Assembly: GCF_001579805.1 (NCBI RefSeq)
Contig: NZ_CP014546.1
Span: forward strand, 4,154,001-4,218,000
Source: Pseudomonas azotoformans
GTDB lineage: Bacteria > Pseudomonadota > Gammaproteobacteria > Pseudomonadales > Pseudomonadaceae
DNA length: 64,000 nt
Direction: 5' to 3'
The stretch's first letter is position 1. Each line of letters starts with the position of its first letter. Positions 52,402 to 62,223 of this stretch are shown one piece after another. Made by a program: the position numbers and the translations under genes. Below the pieces are notes generated by a model that saw only the letters and a program-made list of their open reading frames with translations, did no database searches and was not told the DNA's origin.

Positions 52402-52967
52402 TTCTCCAAGGCAATGACCCGCATCGCTCGCCGTCTTTCTCACTGGGCCATCGTTTGCGTCGCCTGCTCTGGAACCTGGTGTACGTGGTGCTGTTTCGCA
52501 CCAGCCCACGCCCGTTTCATGCCTGGAGGGCGTTCCTGCTCAGGTTGTTCGGTGCGCGGCTGGGCAAGGGCGTGCATGTGTATCCACGGGCCAAGGTCTG
52601 GGCCCCCTGGAACCTGGAACTGGGTGATCATGTCGGGATCGCCGACGGCACCACGCTGTACAACATGGCGTTGATCCGCATCGGGCGCTACAGCGTGGTG
52701 TCCCAGGGGGCACACCTGTGCGGCGGCTCCCACGACTACAACAGCAAGAACTTCCAGCTGTATGCCAAGCCCATCGTACTGGGGGAACACGTGTGGGTGT
52801 GTGCCGAAGCCTTTGTCACCCTGGGTGTCAGCGTGGCCGACGGGGTGGTGGTGGGGGCCCGCTCCCTGGTGATCAAGAGCATCGCGCAGCCGTGGAGCGT
52901 GCACGCCGGGCATCCATCACGGCAGATTGGCCTGCGTACCCCGCACGACCAGGCGGTGGAACCATGA
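52398..52967 (+). CDS. wcaF: WcaF-type colanic-acid-like acetyltransferase
   Basis: A 189-residue hexapeptide-repeat acetyltransferase resembling WcaF of the colanic acid locus. RTSPRPFHAWRAFLLRLFGA precedes the beta helix (about 55-170), which contains NLELGDHVGIADGTTLYNM, IGRYSVVSQGAHLCGGSHDY and VGARSLVIKSI. The start is a GTG at 52398 overlapping the previous stop (GTGA); the longer ATG frame from 52326 is unlikely because it would overlap by 76 bases. The stop overlaps the next start by four bases. Confidence 0.85.
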   Translation: MILQGNDPHRSPSFSLGHRLRRLLWNLVYVVLFRTSPRPFHAWRAFLLRLFGARLGKGVHVYPRAKVWAPWNLELGDHVGIADGTTLYNMALIRIGRYSVVSQGAHLCGGSHDYNSKNFQLYAKPIVLGEHVWVCAEAFVTLGVSVADGVVVGARSLVIKSIAQPWSVHAGHPSRQIGLRTPHDQAVEP

Positions 52968-53899
52968 AGCGCGAAACCGTCAGCGTGATCATCCTCACCT
53001 ACAACGAAAGCCTGCACATCGCGCGGGCCATCGACTCGGTGCGCGCCTTCAGTGACGAAGTGCTGGTGGTGGACTCGTTTTCCACCGACAACACCTGCGA
53101 CATCGCCCGCCGCCATGGGGCAATGGTGGTGCAGCACGCCTTCGTCAACCAGGCCAAGCAGTTCCAATGGGCGCTGGACAATTTGCCGATCACCGGCAAT
53201 TGGACCCTGCGCCTGGACGCCGACGAAATCATCGAGGCCGACCTTGCCGCGCAGATCAATACGCGGCTGCCAGGCCTGGCCCGCGATATCACCGGCATCA
53301 ACTTCAAGCGCAAGCATATTTTCATGGGCCGCTGGGTGCGCCATGGCGGCCGCTACCCGTTGAAAATGCTGCGGCTGTGGCGCACGGGCCTGGGGCGCAT
53401 GGAAGACCGCTGGATGGACGAGCACATCTCGGTTGCCGAGGGTCGCACCATCACCCTGGAAGGTGGGTTTGCCGACCATAACCTGCATGATTTGACGTTC
53501 TTTACCCACAAGCACAACGGCTACGCCACTCGCGAGGCCATCGAAATACTCAATGCGCGGCTCGGGCTGTTTGCCATCCGCGATGAAGTGCACAGCGGCA
53601 AGAGTTCGTTCCAGGCCAAGGCCAAACGCCTGGTCAAGAACCGCGTGTACAACCGCGTGCCGTTCACCCTGAGTTCCACGGCGTATTTCTTGTGGCGCTA
53701 CATCATTCAGCTGGGGTTTCTCGATGGCCGCAGCGGCCTGGTCTATCACCTGCTGCAAGGCTATTGGTACCGCTTCCTGGTGGGCGCGAAGGTGCTCGAA
53801 CTGGAAACCGCAATTGCTCATTTAAACGATAAGGACGCCATTGTCCGCGAACTTTCAAAGTTGACCGGACATAACTTGAACCTGCCCACACAGCAGTAA
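52964..53899 (+). CDS. Glycosyltransferase family 2 (WaaE/KdtX-like)
   Basis: A 311-residue GT-A glycosyltransferase. Motifs are VSVIILTYNESLHIARAIDS at the N-terminus, the DXD-type LRLDADE, and WMDEHI downstream (EDxxxxxR-type region). It resembles WaaE/KdtX enzymes of lipopolysaccharide cores and inverting transferases of capsule loci. The start at 52964 overlaps the wcaF stop. It is followed after 69 bases by gmd. Confidence 0.85.
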   Translation: MKRETVSVIILTYNESLHIARAIDSVRAFSDEVLVVDSFSTDNTCDIARRHGAMVVQHAFVNQAKQFQWALDNLPITGNWTLRLDADEIIEADLAAQINTRLPGLARDITGINFKRKHIFMGRWVRHGGRYPLKMLRLWRTGLGRMEDRWMDEHISVAEGRTITLEGGFADHNLHDLTFFTHKHNGYATREAIEILNARLGLFAIRDEVHSGKSSFQAKAKRLVKNRVYNRVPFTLSSTAYFLWRYIIQLGFLDGRSGLVYHLLQGYWYRFLVGAKVLELETAIAHLNDKDAIVRELSKLTGHNLNLPTQQ

Positions 53900-53968
53900 C
53901 TGACCGTTTTTAACAAACACCCAAGTTTGGGTGAAGGCCTTCGCTCGCCTATCAATCGGGAGACAGAC

Positions 53969-55090
53969 ATGAACAAAGTCGCGCTTATCACCGGGATTAC
54001 CGGTCAGGATGGCTCGTACCTGGCGGAACTGCTGCTGGAAAAAGGCTATACCGTGCATGGTCTCAAGCGGCGCTCATCGTCGTTCAATACCCAGCGCATC
54101 GATCACATTTACCAGGACCCGCAAGCCCTGCATAAAAACCTGATCCTGCACTATGGCGACTTGGCCGATTCGTCGAACCTGACGCGCATCATCCAGCAGA
54201 TCCAGCCCGACGAGATCTACAACCTCGGCGCCCAATCCCACGTGGCAGTGAGCTTCGACTCACCGGAGTACACCGCCGATGTGGACGCCCTGGGCACCTT
54301 GCGCATCCTTGAAGCGATCCGTCTGCTGGGCCTGGAAAAGAAGACCCGTTTCTATCAGGCCTCCACCTCTGAGTTGTATGGGTTGGTGCAGGAAACCCCG
54401 CAGAAGGAAACCACGCCGTTCTACCCGCGTTCGCCCTATGCAGTGGCCAAGCTCTACGCCTACTGGATCACCGTGAACTTTCGCGAAGCCTATGGCTTGT
54501 ATGCCTGCAACGGCATCCTGTTCAACCATGAGTCGCCGCGTCGGGGTGAAACCTTCGTGACGCGCAAGATCACCCGCGCGCTGGCCAACATCGCCTTGGG
54601 TCTGGAGCCGTGCCTGTACATGGGCAACATGGACGCCCTGCGCGATTGGGGGCACGCCAAAGACTACGTGCGTATGCAGTGGATGATGCTGCAGCAGGAC
54701 ACACCCGAGGACTTCGTGATCGCCACCGGGCTGCAGTATTCGGTGCGCGACTTTATCCGCTGGTCGGCGGCGGAGCTGGGCCTGGGCTTGCGCTTTGTGG
54801 GGGAGGGCGTGGATGAGGTGGCGGTGGTCGAACACATCGACGGCGACCTGGCGCCCGGCATCCTCGTGGGCGATGTGATTGTGCGGGTGGACCCGCGTTA
54901 CTTCCGTCCCGCAGAGGTGGAGACGTTGCTCGGTGATCCGTCCAAAGCCAAGCGTTCTCTCGGTTGGGTGCCTGAGATCACGGCGCAGGCAATGTGTGCC
55001 GAGATGGTCCGCGAAGACCTGAAAATCGCCCAGCGCCACGCCCTGTTGCGCCTGCATGGGCACGACGCACCGATTGCGGTGGAGAACTGA
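53969..55090 (+). CDS. gmd: GDP-mannose 4,6-dehydratase
   Basis: A 373-residue short-chain dehydrogenase/reductase making GDP-4-keto-6-deoxymannose from GDP-mannose. The Rossmann motif [13 protein letters not shown] is at 8-20, [12 protein letters not shown] is characteristic of Gmd, and the catalytic residues are Tyr157 and Lys161 in [29 protein letters not shown] is also a Gmd signature. A GGGAG site supports the start at 53969. fcl begins two bases after its stop, giving the GDP-L-fucose route. Confidence 0.96.
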   Translation: MNKVALITGITGQDGSYLAELLLEKGYTVHGLKRRSSSFNTQRIDHIYQDPQALHKNLILHYGDLADSSNLTRIIQQIQPDEIYNLGAQSHVAVSFDSPEYTADVDALGTLRILEAIRLLGLEKKTRFYQASTSELYGLVQETPQKETTPFYPRSPYAVAKLYAYWITVNFREAYGLYACNGILFNHESPRRGETFVTRKITRALANIALGLEPCLYMGNMDALRDWGHAKDYVRMQWMMLQQDTPEDFVIATGLQYSVRDFIRWSAAELGLGLRFVGEGVDEVAVVEHIDGDLAPGILVGDVIVRVDPRYFRPAEVETLLGDPSKAKRSLGWVPEITAQAMCAEMVREDLKIAQRHALLRLHGHDAPIAVEN

Positions 55091-55092
55091 GC

Positions 55093-56070
55093 ATGGCACG
55101 TGATCTTGATGCACGCATCTTCGTCGCCGGCCATCGCGGCATGGTGGGTTCGGCTATTGTGCGCAGGCTATGGGCCCTGGGGTATACGCAGATCCTTACC
55201 GCCGCCCGCGATGAACTGGACCTGCTCGACCCGGCGGCCGTGCAGGCGTACTTCGCCCGCCAGCGTGTGGACCAGGTGTACCTGGCGGCCGCCAAGGTCG
55301 GCGGGATTCACGCCAATGCGACGTACCCGGCCGACTTCATCTACCAGAACCTGATGATCCAGGCCAACGTGATCCACGCTGCCCACAGCCACGGCGTGCA
55401 GCAGCTGTTGTTCCTCGGTTCGTCGTGCATCTACCCGGTGCATGCGCCGCAGCCGATGATCGAAGCGGTACTGCTCGATGGCGCGCTGGAACCGACCAAC
55501 GAGCCCTATGCCGTGGCCAAAATCGCCGGGATCAAGCTGTGCGAGAGCTACAACCGTCAGCACGGCCGGGATTATCGCAGCGTGATGCCGACCAACCTGT
55601 ACGGGCCAGGCGATAACTATCACCCGGAAAACAGCCATGTGATCGCGGCCCTCTTGCGACGCTTCCATGAAGCGACCCTGCGCGGTGATGACGAAGTGGT
55701 GATCTGGGGCAGCGGACGGCCACGACGGGAGTTTTTGCATGTGGATGACATGGCGGCAGCCAGCGTGCATGTGATGGAACTCGACGCCGTGCGCTACCGC
55801 GAACAGACCCTGCCGATGCGCTCGCACCTGAATGTCGGCACCGGGGTGGACTGCACGATTGCGCAAGTGGCTGAGGCGCTGGCGCGGGTCACCGGCTTTC
55901 GGGGGCGCTTGCGTTTCGACACCAGCAAGCCAGACGGCGCACCGCGCAAGCTGCTGGAGGTGAGCCGTATCAACGCCCTCGGTTGGGAAGCCTACGTGCC
56001 GCTGGAGGAAGGCTTGCGTGATGCCTACAACGCTTATCTCGCAGCGCTTGAGCAGCCTCGGGGCCAGTGA
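55093..56070 (+). CDS. fcl: GDP-L-fucose synthase
   Basis: A 325-residue epimerase-reductase converting GDP-4-keto-6-deoxymannose to GDP-L-fucose. The NADP motif [12 protein letters not shown] is at 10-21, the catalytic pair is Tyr139 and Lys143 in [13 protein letters not shown], and LGSSCIYP and [11 protein letters not shown] are family signatures. The start at 55093 is two bases after gmd; the longer frame is an artefact. It overlaps the next gene at TGATG. Confidence 0.96.
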   Translation: MARDLDARIFVAGHRGMVGSAIVRRLWALGYTQILTAARDELDLLDPAAVQAYFARQRVDQVYLAAAKVGGIHANATYPADFIYQNLMIQANVIHAAHSHGVQQLLFLGSSCIYPVHAPQPMIEAVLLDGALEPTNEPYAVAKIAGIKLCESYNRQHGRDYRSVMPTNLYGPGDNYHPENSHVIAALLRRFHEATLRGDDEVVIWGSGRPRREFLHVDDMAAASVHVMELDAVRYREQTLPMRSHLNVGTGVDCTIAQVAEALARVTGFRGRLRFDTSKPDGAPRKLLEVSRINALGWEAYVPLEEGLRDAYNAYLAALEQPRGQ

Positions 56071-57278
56071 TGAAGATCCTTCTGTATGGCATCAATTACA
56101 GCCCGGAACTAACCGGCATCGGCAAATACAGCGGTGAGCAGGCGCGCTGGCTGGCCGCCCAGGGGCACGAGGTGCGGGTGGTGACGGCGCCGCCGTATTA
56201 CCCGCAGTGGCAGGTGGGCGAGGGCTATTCGTCGTGGCGTTTTTGTACCGAGCAGGATGCCGGCGTGACGGTGGTTCGCTGCCCGCTGTACGTGCCGCGC
56301 CAGCCCACGGCGGTGACGCGCCTGCTGCACCTGGCGAGCTTTTCCGCCAGCTCGTTGTTGGCGGTGCTCGGGCAACTGCGCTGGAAACCGGACCTGGTGA
56401 TGTTGGTGGTGCCCACGCTGTTCTGTGCGCCCCAGGCGCTGTTGCTGGCCAAGCTCAGTGGTGCGCGGTCGGTGTTACATATCCAGGACTATGAAGTGGA
56501 CGCCATGTTTGGCCTGGGCATCGGTGGCAGTTCTGTGTTGCGGCGCTTGGCGCTGGGCGTCGAGCGTTGGCTGTTGCGGCGCTTTGACCGGGTGTCGACG
56601 ATTTCCAGCGGCATGCTCGACAAGGCGCGCGGCAAGGGCGTGCACGGCCGGCGCCTGGTGTTCTTCCCCAATTGGTCGGAAACCGCACGTTTCCGTCAGG
56701 TAACGCGCAACCAGGTTTTGCTTGAACGCCTCGGCGTGCCGCCAGGCGCGAGGGTGGTGTTGTACTCCGGCAACATTGGTGAAAAACAGGGGCTGGAGTT
56801 GATCCTCGACGCAGCCCAGGCCCACGCCCATCACCCGGAGCGGGTGTTTTTGATCGTCGGCCAGGGCACCGGCAAGGCGCGCCTGCTTGAGCGGGCGCAG
56901 CGCGACGGCCTGCGCAATGTGCTGTTTGCGCCGTTGCAGCCCTACGAGGATCTACCGGCGCTGTTGGCCTCGGCCGACGCGCACTTGGTGATCCAGAAGC
57001 GCGGTGCGGCGGATTCGGTGCTGCCCTCCAAGCTCACCAACATCCTGGCCGTGGGGGGCAACGCCATCATCACCGCCGACCCCGACACCACCCTCGGACG
57101 CCTGTGCGAAGAGCATCCAGGCATTGCGGTGTTGGTTGAACCGGAGTCCGTCGCGGCATTGAACGCGGGGATCGAGCGGGTGTTGGCATTGCCGTCGCGC
57201 AATGAAGTGGCGTTGAACTACGCCAAGGAGTTCCTCGATAAGGAACGCATTCTGCAACGTTTTCTGGCACAGGTCTGA
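56070..57278 (+). CDS. wcaI: WcaI-type glycosyltransferase family 4
   Basis: A 402-residue GT4 enzyme closely resembling WcaI of colanic acid synthesis. The N-terminus KILLYGINYSPELTGIGKYS and VVTAPPYYPQWQVGEGY are diagnostic. The C-terminal half has VVLYSGNIGEKQGLELILDA and LVIQKRGAADSVLPSKLTNI. It starts at the ATG at 56070, overlapping the fcl stop; a GTG three bases earlier is equally possible. It ends overlapping the gmm start (TGATG). It may transfer fucose or a neutral sugar; specificity is not readable. Confidence 0.92.
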   Translation: MKILLYGINYSPELTGIGKYSGEQARWLAAQGHEVRVVTAPPYYPQWQVGEGYSSWRFCTEQDAGVTVVRCPLYVPRQPTAVTRLLHLASFSASSLLAVLGQLRWKPDLVMLVVPTLFCAPQALLLAKLSGARSVLHIQDYEVDAMFGLGIGGSSVLRRLALGVERWLLRRFDRVSTISSGMLDKARGKGVHGRRLVFFPNWSETARFRQVTRNQVLLERLGVPPGARVVLYSGNIGEKQGLELILDAAQAHAHHPERVFLIVGQGTGKARLLERAQRDGLRNVLFAPLQPYEDLPALLASADAHLVIQKRGAADSVLPSKLTNILAVGGNAIITADPDTTLGRLCEEHPGIAVLVEPESVAALNAGIERVLALPSRNEVALNYAKEFLDKERILQRFLAQV

Positions 57279-57770
57279 TGGGTATGTGGCTTGATTTACC
57301 GACCTTCCAAACGGTCGTGGCGTCGACGCCCCTGGTGGCGATTGATCTGGTGGTCAGAAACGGCCGTGGTGAGGTTTTTCTCGGCCTGCGCGTCAATCGA
57401 CCGGGCCTATGGCTTCTGGTTCGTGCCCGGTGGGCGCATCCGGAAAAACGAGAGCCTGGACAGCGCATTCCGGCGCATCACCCAGGATGAGCTGGGGCGT
57501 CCATTCGAGCGCGCCACGGCACGGCTGCTGGGGGTGTACGAGCACTTTTACGAGGACAGTGTTTTCGCCAATGCCGGGTTCGGGCCGGACACCCACTATG
57601 TGGTGCTCAGCTATTGCCTGGAGCTGGACGACTCAACCCTGCAGCCGCCCGCCGAGCAACACCAGCAGTACCGTTGGTGGCCACAGGATGAGCTGCGCTT
57701 CAGTTCGCGGGTGCATGAAAACACCCGCGCCTACTTCACAAACCCTGTCCCAAGGATGCTCTCATGTTGA
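57278..57770 (+). pseudogene. gmm: GDP-mannose mannosyl hydrolase with a frameshift
   Basis: The reading frame is split. The frame from 57278 encodes the N-terminus of a Gmm/NudD protein (TFQTVVASTPLVAIDLVV, then LGLRVNRPG). The rest (GFWFVPGGRIRKNESLDSAF, HFYEDSVFANAGFGPDTHYV, QYRWWPQDEL, ENTRAYF) continues in the next frame to 57770. Removing one G from the GGG at 57403-57405 restores NRPAYGFWFVPGG, the expected family sequence. The enzyme hydrolyses GDP-mannose or GDP-glucose. The shift may be a true mutation, a sequencing error or, less likely, programmed. The stop overlaps manC. Confidence 0.88.
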
Positions 57771-59173
57771 TACCCGTGATCATGGCTGGCGGTTCGGGGT
57801 CGCGCCTGTGGCCGCTCTCGCGGCAGTTGAACCCCAAGCAGTTCTTGCGCCTGACCGATGCGCACTTGTCGATGCTGCAGCAAACCATCACCCGGCTGAC
57901 GGGCGCCAACGTGGCCCTGCCGCAGTTGATCTGCAACGAACAGCACCGCTTCCTGGTTGCCGAGCAATTGCGTCAGCTGGGCATGGAGCAGGCGAGCATT
58001 CTGCTGGAGCCGGTGGGGCGCAACACGGCACCCGCCATCGCGTTGGCGGCATGCCAGGCGCTTGCCGCGTCAGAGGACCCGATCCTGCTGGTGCTGGCGG
58101 CGGACCACCTGATCGAAGACATCCCGGCGTTTCATGCCAGCCTGGAAGTGGCGCTACCCCTGGCCAGGGAGGGCAAGCTGGTGACCTTTGGCATCACCCC
58201 CACCCGCGCGCACACCGGTTATGGCTACATCGAGCAAGGCGCGGCGGTGGGCGAGGGCGGCTACCGGGTCAAGCGCTTCGTCGAGAAGCCGGACGCCGCC
58301 ACGGCCGCGCAGTATGTGGCCAGCGGAGACTACGCCTGGAACAGCGGCATGTTCATGTTTCGTGCCCGTCGCTACCTGGAGGAACTCGAACGGTTCCAGC
58401 CGGCGATTCTCCAAGCCTGCCGTGCCGCGCTGGAGGGCGGCAGCCAGGATCTGCCGTTCACCCGCGTGCATGCCGCGACGTTTGCCGCGTGCCCGGACAA
58501 CTCCATCGACTACGCCGTGATGGAGAAAACCCGCGACGCCGTGATGGTGCCGTTGCACGCCGGCTGGAGTGATATCGGCTCATGGTCGGCGCTGTGGGAG
58601 GCCAGTGAGAAAGATGCCTGTGGCAACGTGCTGCGCGGCGATGGTTTGCTGTTGGAGACGCGCGATACCTACGTGCACGCTGACAGCCGGCTGGTCGCCA
58701 CCGTCGGGGTGCAGGACCTGATCATTGTCGAGACCAAAGACGCCGTGTTGGTGGCCCACAAGGACCAGGTGCAGCAGGTCAAGGGCATTGTCGACCAGCT
58801 CAAGCAGGCTGGGCGCCATGAGCATCTCAATCACCGAGAAGTGTATCGGCCGTGGGGCATGTATGACTCGGTGGATAACGGCCAGCGCTATCAGGTCAAG
58901 CGCATCACCGTAAAGCCGGGGGCCAAACTCTCGGTGCAGATGCATCACCATCGTGCCGAGCACTGGATCGTAGTCAGCGGCACGGCTCGCGTCACCAATG
59001 GCGAGCAGACCTACCTGGTCTCGGAAAACCAGTCGACCTATATCCCCATCGGCCAGGTGCATGCGCTGGAAAATCCGGGCGTGATTGCCCTGGAATTGAT
59101 CGAGGTGCAATCGGGGTCTTATTTGGGCGAAGACGACATCGTGCGCTTCGAAGACAAGTACGGCCGCGCTTGA
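57764..59173 (+). CDS. manC: Mannose-1-phosphate guanylyltransferase / mannose-6-phosphate isomerase
   Basis: A 469-residue bifunctional type II enzyme supplying GDP-mannose. The N-terminal nucleotidyltransferase has [20 protein letters not shown], and FVEKPD and NSGMFMF lie in the substrate region. The C-terminal cupin isomerase (about 345-465) has [30 protein letters not shown] and [13 protein letters not shown]. It feeds gmd and fcl upstream. It overlaps the end of the broken gmm gene by seven bases, so translation of the intact gmm would have been coupled to it. Confidence 0.95.
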   Translation: MLIPVIMAGGSGSRLWPLSRQLNPKQFLRLTDAHLSMLQQTITRLTGANVALPQLICNEQHRFLVAEQLRQLGMEQASILLEPVGRNTAPAIALAACQALAASEDPILLVLAADHLIEDIPAFHASLEVALPLAREGKLVTFGITPTRAHTGYGYIEQGAAVGEGGYRVKRFVEKPDAATAAQYVASGDYAWNSGMFMFRARRYLEELERFQPAILQACRAALEGGSQDLPFTRVHAATFAACPDNSIDYAVMEKTRDAVMVPLHAGWSDIGSWSALWEASEKDACGNVLRGDGLLLETRDTYVHADSRLVATVGVQDLIIVETKDAVLVAHKDQVQQVKGIVDQLKQAGRHEHLNHREVYRPWGMYDSVDNGQRYQVKRITVKPGAKLSVQMHHHRAEHWIVVSGTARVTNGEQTYLVSENQSTYIPIGQVHALENPGVIALELIEVQSGSYLGEDDIVRFEDKYGRA

Positions 59174-59353
59174 GGTTTCCGACAATTAATAACGTTGTAT
59201 ATAACTTCGGCGGCGAGCAACACATTGAGGGCCGGGCGGTTTATCGGCAAAACGTTATTTTCAACTAAGCCGGTTAGACATTATCTGTCTGGTGCGCTGT
59301 TTAGTTGGATGGCACTATCGGAATGACTACTCACTGACGATAAGGAGTCTGGT

Positions 59354-59593
59354 ATGAAAACAGCACTGGCTATTATTGGGCTGAGTATCATGAGTGGTTC
59401 TGCACTGGCGGCCGAGGCGCCGTTGGGGCTCGACACCGCTGTGGTGGGGTCGGTGACGGTAGGGGAAACCCTGCTGGTCGGCAGCGCCATCGTTGCTGGT
59501 GTTGTCGCGGCTTCCAACAGCGGCGGCAGCTCCAACGGGGGCACCACCACGGGCACCACGGGCACGACCGGCACCACGGGGACCGGTAACTAA
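59354..59593 (+). CDS. yjbE: Small secreted YjbE/GfcA-like protein
   Basis: A 79-residue precursor: a signal peptide (MKTALAIIGLSIMSGSALA-A), a hydrophobic Val/Gly/Ala/Ser-rich middle, and a low-complexity Gly/Ser/Thr tail with repeated GTT units ending in GTGN. E. coli YjbE and GfcA have the same size, signal peptide and Thr-rich tail, and also head gene sets with yjbFGH. AAGGAG precedes the start. A 180-base AT-rich gap separates it from manC, so a separate promoter is likely; TTGTATATAAC near 59194-59204 is AT-rich but not assigned. Its molecular role is unknown. Confidence 0.78.
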   Translation: MKTALAIIGLSIMSGSALAAEAPLGLDTAVVGSVTVGETLLVGSAIVAGVVAASNSGGSSNGGTTTGTTGTTGTTGTGN

Positions 59594-59619
59594 GTTGTAA
59601 ATCTTGCGCTTTTCGACTG

Positions 59620-59652
59620 CTTGGATTCCCCGCCCAAGTGGTCTTTTTTTCT
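59620..59652 (+). terminator. Weak terminator-like hairpin between yjbE and wza
   Basis: CTTGG at 59620-59624 pairs with CCAAG at 59634-59638 and is followed by a T-run at 59644-59650. The short stem makes it weak. If active it would let the abundant small protein be made in excess over the export genes. Confidence 0.35.
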
Positions 59653-59680
59653 TGTCGTTTATCACGAGTGTCCTAGCACC

Positions 59681-60793
59681 ATGATGCGTATTTTTTCTGT
59701 GGCGGCCCTGGCCGCCGCATTGTTGCAAGGCTGCATGTTTGCCCCGGGCCAATATATGGACACGGCGGCGTTGACCGAGCGCGGCAGTGCTGAAAACAGT
59801 CGGGTGGATTTGATTCCAATCACGCCAAAGTTGCTGGCGATGGAGGCGGCAACCCAAGTGCCTTATTCCATCCCGGCCGAACTATTGAGTTATAAGCCGG
59901 GGCCCTATTTGATCGGCGCTAATGACGCGTTGTATATCACCGTGTGGGATCACCCCGAACTGACGGCACCCTCAGGCCCGCAACAACAGATCGACGCCAA
60001 CGGCCGCTTGGTCAGCCCCGACGGCAACCTGTTTTACCCCTACGTCGGTGAATTGGTCGCCAAGGGGCGCTCTATCGAAGCGCTGCGCAGCGAGATCACC
60101 GACAAGCTGCGCCAATACATCGACAGCCCCCAGGTGGATGTGAGTGTGTTGCGGTTTGCCAGCCAGCGTGTGGTGATCACCGGCGCGGTGGCCAAGGCCG
60201 GGCCGGTGCCGATCACCACCATCCCCCTGAATGTGATGGAGGCCATGGGCGCCGCAGGGATCGACCCGCTCAATGCCGACTTGTCGAACCTCACGCTCAC
60301 TCGCGGCGGCAAGCGCTACACCCTCGACCTCGACACGCTCAACCTCGCGCAGTCGCGGGTGAACGACATCTACCTCAAGGATGGCGACCAACTGTACCTG
60401 GCCTACAACGACCGCAAACGCATCTATGTGATGGGTGAGGTCATGCAACCGCGCGCGCTGAGTTTCAAGACCCGCAGCATGAACCTTTCCGACGTGCTGG
60501 GCTCGGTCGGCGGGGTGAACCAGAACACCTCCAACGCCGACGCCGTCTACGTGATTCGTGGCGCGCAGAACAGCGCTGCCGAGCCGGCCAAGGTGTTCCA
60601 GCTGGAAGCGGCTTCACCTTCGGCCATGGCGCTGGCCACGCGCTTTGAGGTGCAGCCCCAGGATGTGGTGTTTGTCGGTCCAGCCAATATCACGCGCTGG
60701 AACCGCTTCATCAGCCAGTTGATTCCTTCCGCCACGATCGTCGGTATCGGTGCGTCCACTCAGAACAATCTGAGCGAAGCCAGCAACCGATAG
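59681..60793 (+). CDS. wza: Wza-type outer-membrane polysaccharide export lipoprotein
   Basis: A 370-residue Wza-family exporter. The lipoprotein signal ends at LLQGC near residue 18. The PES domain begins at YLIGANDALYITVWDHPEL, followed by SLBB-type ligand domains (VVITGAVAKAGPVPI and IYVMGEVMQPRALSF), then a C-terminal helix (RWNRFISQLIPSATIVGIGA) likely to form the outer-membrane pore. Start at 59681 or the adjacent Met at 59684. It is separated from wzb-wzc by 14 kb and placed with the yjb genes. Confidence 0.93.
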   Translation: MMRIFSVAALAAALLQGCMFAPGQYMDTAALTERGSAENSRVDLIPITPKLLAMEAATQVPYSIPAELLSYKPGPYLIGANDALYITVWDHPELTAPSGPQQQIDANGRLVSPDGNLFYPYVGELVAKGRSIEALRSEITDKLRQYIDSPQVDVSVLRFASQRVVITGAVAKAGPVPITTIPLNVMEAMGAAGIDPLNADLSNLTLTRGGKRYTLDLDTLNLAQSRVNDIYLKDGDQLYLAYNDRKRIYVMGEVMQPRALSFKTRSMNLSDVLGSVGGVNQNTSNADAVYVIRGAQNSAAEPAKVFQLEAASPSAMALATRFEVQPQDVVFVGPANITRWNRFISQLIPSATIVGIGASTQNNLSEASNR

Positions 60794-60805
60794 GGTGGAA
60801 CCTGC

Positions 60806-61459
60806 GTGAACACTCTGAAACTCGCGACGTGCATGGGATTGGCGTGGCTGCTAGCCGGCTGCAATCCGCTGATGACAGCCTCACTCGATACCTTCAAGGC
60901 GGCCGTGAGCGGCCCAGCGCCGCTGACGTTGACCCAGGCCCAAGTGGATGCTGTGCCGTACCCGCAGATCAAGGTCACCACGCTGTCCAGCGAAGGGGTG
61001 ATGGCGCTGATCCGCCAACGTGGCGATCTGCAGTTCTGGGTCGCTTCCGGCAAGCAGGTGCTGCTGCTGCGTGACGGCCTGGTGGTCCGTACGGTCGGCC
61101 TCGGCGTCGACCTGGATGGCACGCGCTGGCAGGGGCAATCGCCGTTCGAGCTTGGCCTGCACCGCGTGCCGGAGGGCTATCGCAGTACGCGGCAGATCGA
61201 CGTCGTGGACGGCTATCGCATGGGCGTCACGCTCACCAGCCGCATGACCCGCAAGGGTTTCGAAACCATCGAAATCCTCGACAAACCCTACACCTTGTTG
61301 CGGGTAGACGAAGACGTCGAGGCGCCTGGGTTTCAGGCGCGCAACCGGTATTGGGTGAATCCCGGCGACGGCTTTATCGTGCAGAGCGAACAGCACCTCA
61401 CACCGCGCCTGACGTTGTTCATTACTCAGTTGCAGCCCACGCGTAAGGATGCCCAATGA
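60806..61459 (+). CDS. yjbF: YjbF/GfcB-family lipoprotein
   Basis: A 217-residue outer-membrane lipoprotein of the YjbF/GfcB family. The lipobox is WLLAGC near residue 19. Family features include IKVTTLSSEGVMALIRQRGD, VASGKQVLLLRDGLVVRTVG and the C-terminal ARNRYWVNPGDGFIVQSEQH. The start is GTG at 60806, 12 bases after wza, with GGTGGA upstream. The stop overlaps the next start by four bases. Confidence 0.9.
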   Translation: MNTLKLATCMGLAWLLAGCNPLMTASLDTFKAAVSGPAPLTLTQAQVDAVPYPQIKVTTLSSEGVMALIRQRGDLQFWVASGKQVLLLRDGLVVRTVGLGVDLDGTRWQGQSPFELGLHRVPEGYRSTRQIDVVDGYRMGVTLTSRMTRKGFETIEILDKPYTLLRVDEDVEAPGFQARNRYWVNPGDGFIVQSEQHLTPRLTLFITQLQPTRKDAQ

Positions 61460-62223
61460 AGCGTCGAACAGTCACGGCGCTGGTGTTGTTGTGGAGTTGC
61501 GCCGGTACGAGTCACGCCGCCATGACGGTGAGTGGCCAGGTGCGCAACCCAGGCCCTGTCGCGCTGCAAGCCGAGGCGCGGTTGTTGGACGTGATCACCG
61601 CTGCGCAACCGGACGCCCAAGGTTATTGGCTCGGGGCGGCCTGGTTGCGTCAGCCTTTGCTGCAACGCCAGGCGCAGCTCAAGGCCGGTGTGCTGTTTGA
61701 CTTGCAAACCTTGCAGCACGCCGCATTGCCCGCCGGGCTTGAGGGGCGCGCCCATGCGGCGGCCGAGCTTTATCGGCAGGTGCAGGCCTTGCCGGTGACG
61801 GGTCGCCAGGTCGCGGTGCTGGACCCGGTGGCCGTGGAGGTGGGGTTTGCACCGAACCTGCCGGTCAGCGATGGCGACCGCCTGATGTACCCGTCGAGGC
61901 CCGACAGCGTACGGGTACTCGGCGCGGTTGCCGCTGGGTGCACGGTGCCGTTTGTGCCGTTGCGTCAGGCGCGCGACTACCTGGTCGCGTGCCCCTCGTC
62001 GAAAGAAGCAGATACCGATTACCTCTGGCTGGTCCAGCCCGACGGGCAGGTCACGCGCCTGGGCATTGCGCCCTGGAACCGCGAAGACGGCGTGCCGCCT
62101 GCACCCGGCAGCACCTTGCTGGTACCGATTCGCAGCGATGACCTGGACCCGCCCACCCCCCAACTGAATCAGCAATTGGCCGAGTTTCTCGCCACCCAAC
62201 CCCTGGCCGAGGTCACGCCTTGA
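61456..62223 (+). CDS. yjbG: YjbG/GfcC-family capsule protein
   Basis: A 255-residue secreted protein of the GfcC/YjbG family. The signal peptide ends near AGTSHA-A. The mature part has two beta-grasp-like domains similar to SLBB folds (MTVSGQVRNPGPVALQAEAR near the start and DSVRVLGAVAAGCTVPFVPL later) and a helical insertion. It overlaps yjbF, and its stop overlaps the TTG start of yjbH. Confidence 0.88.
   Translation: MKRRTVTALVLLWSCAGTSHAAMTVSGQVRNPGPVALQAEARLLDVITAAQPDAQGYWLGAAWLRQPLLQRQAQLKAGVLFDLQTLQHAALPAGLEGRAHAAAELYRQVQALPVTGRQVAVLDPVAVEVGFAPNLPVSDGDRLMYPSRPDSVRVLGAVAAGCTVPFVPLRQARDYLVACPSSKEADTDYLWLVQPDGQVTRLGIAPWNREDGVPPAPGSTLLVPIRSDDLDPPTPQLNQQLAEFLATQPLAEVTP

Noticed and set aside
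57409..58572. A 387-codon plus-strand frame
   Set aside because: It runs out of frame through gmm and manC and shows shadow composition; only manC fits a known family.
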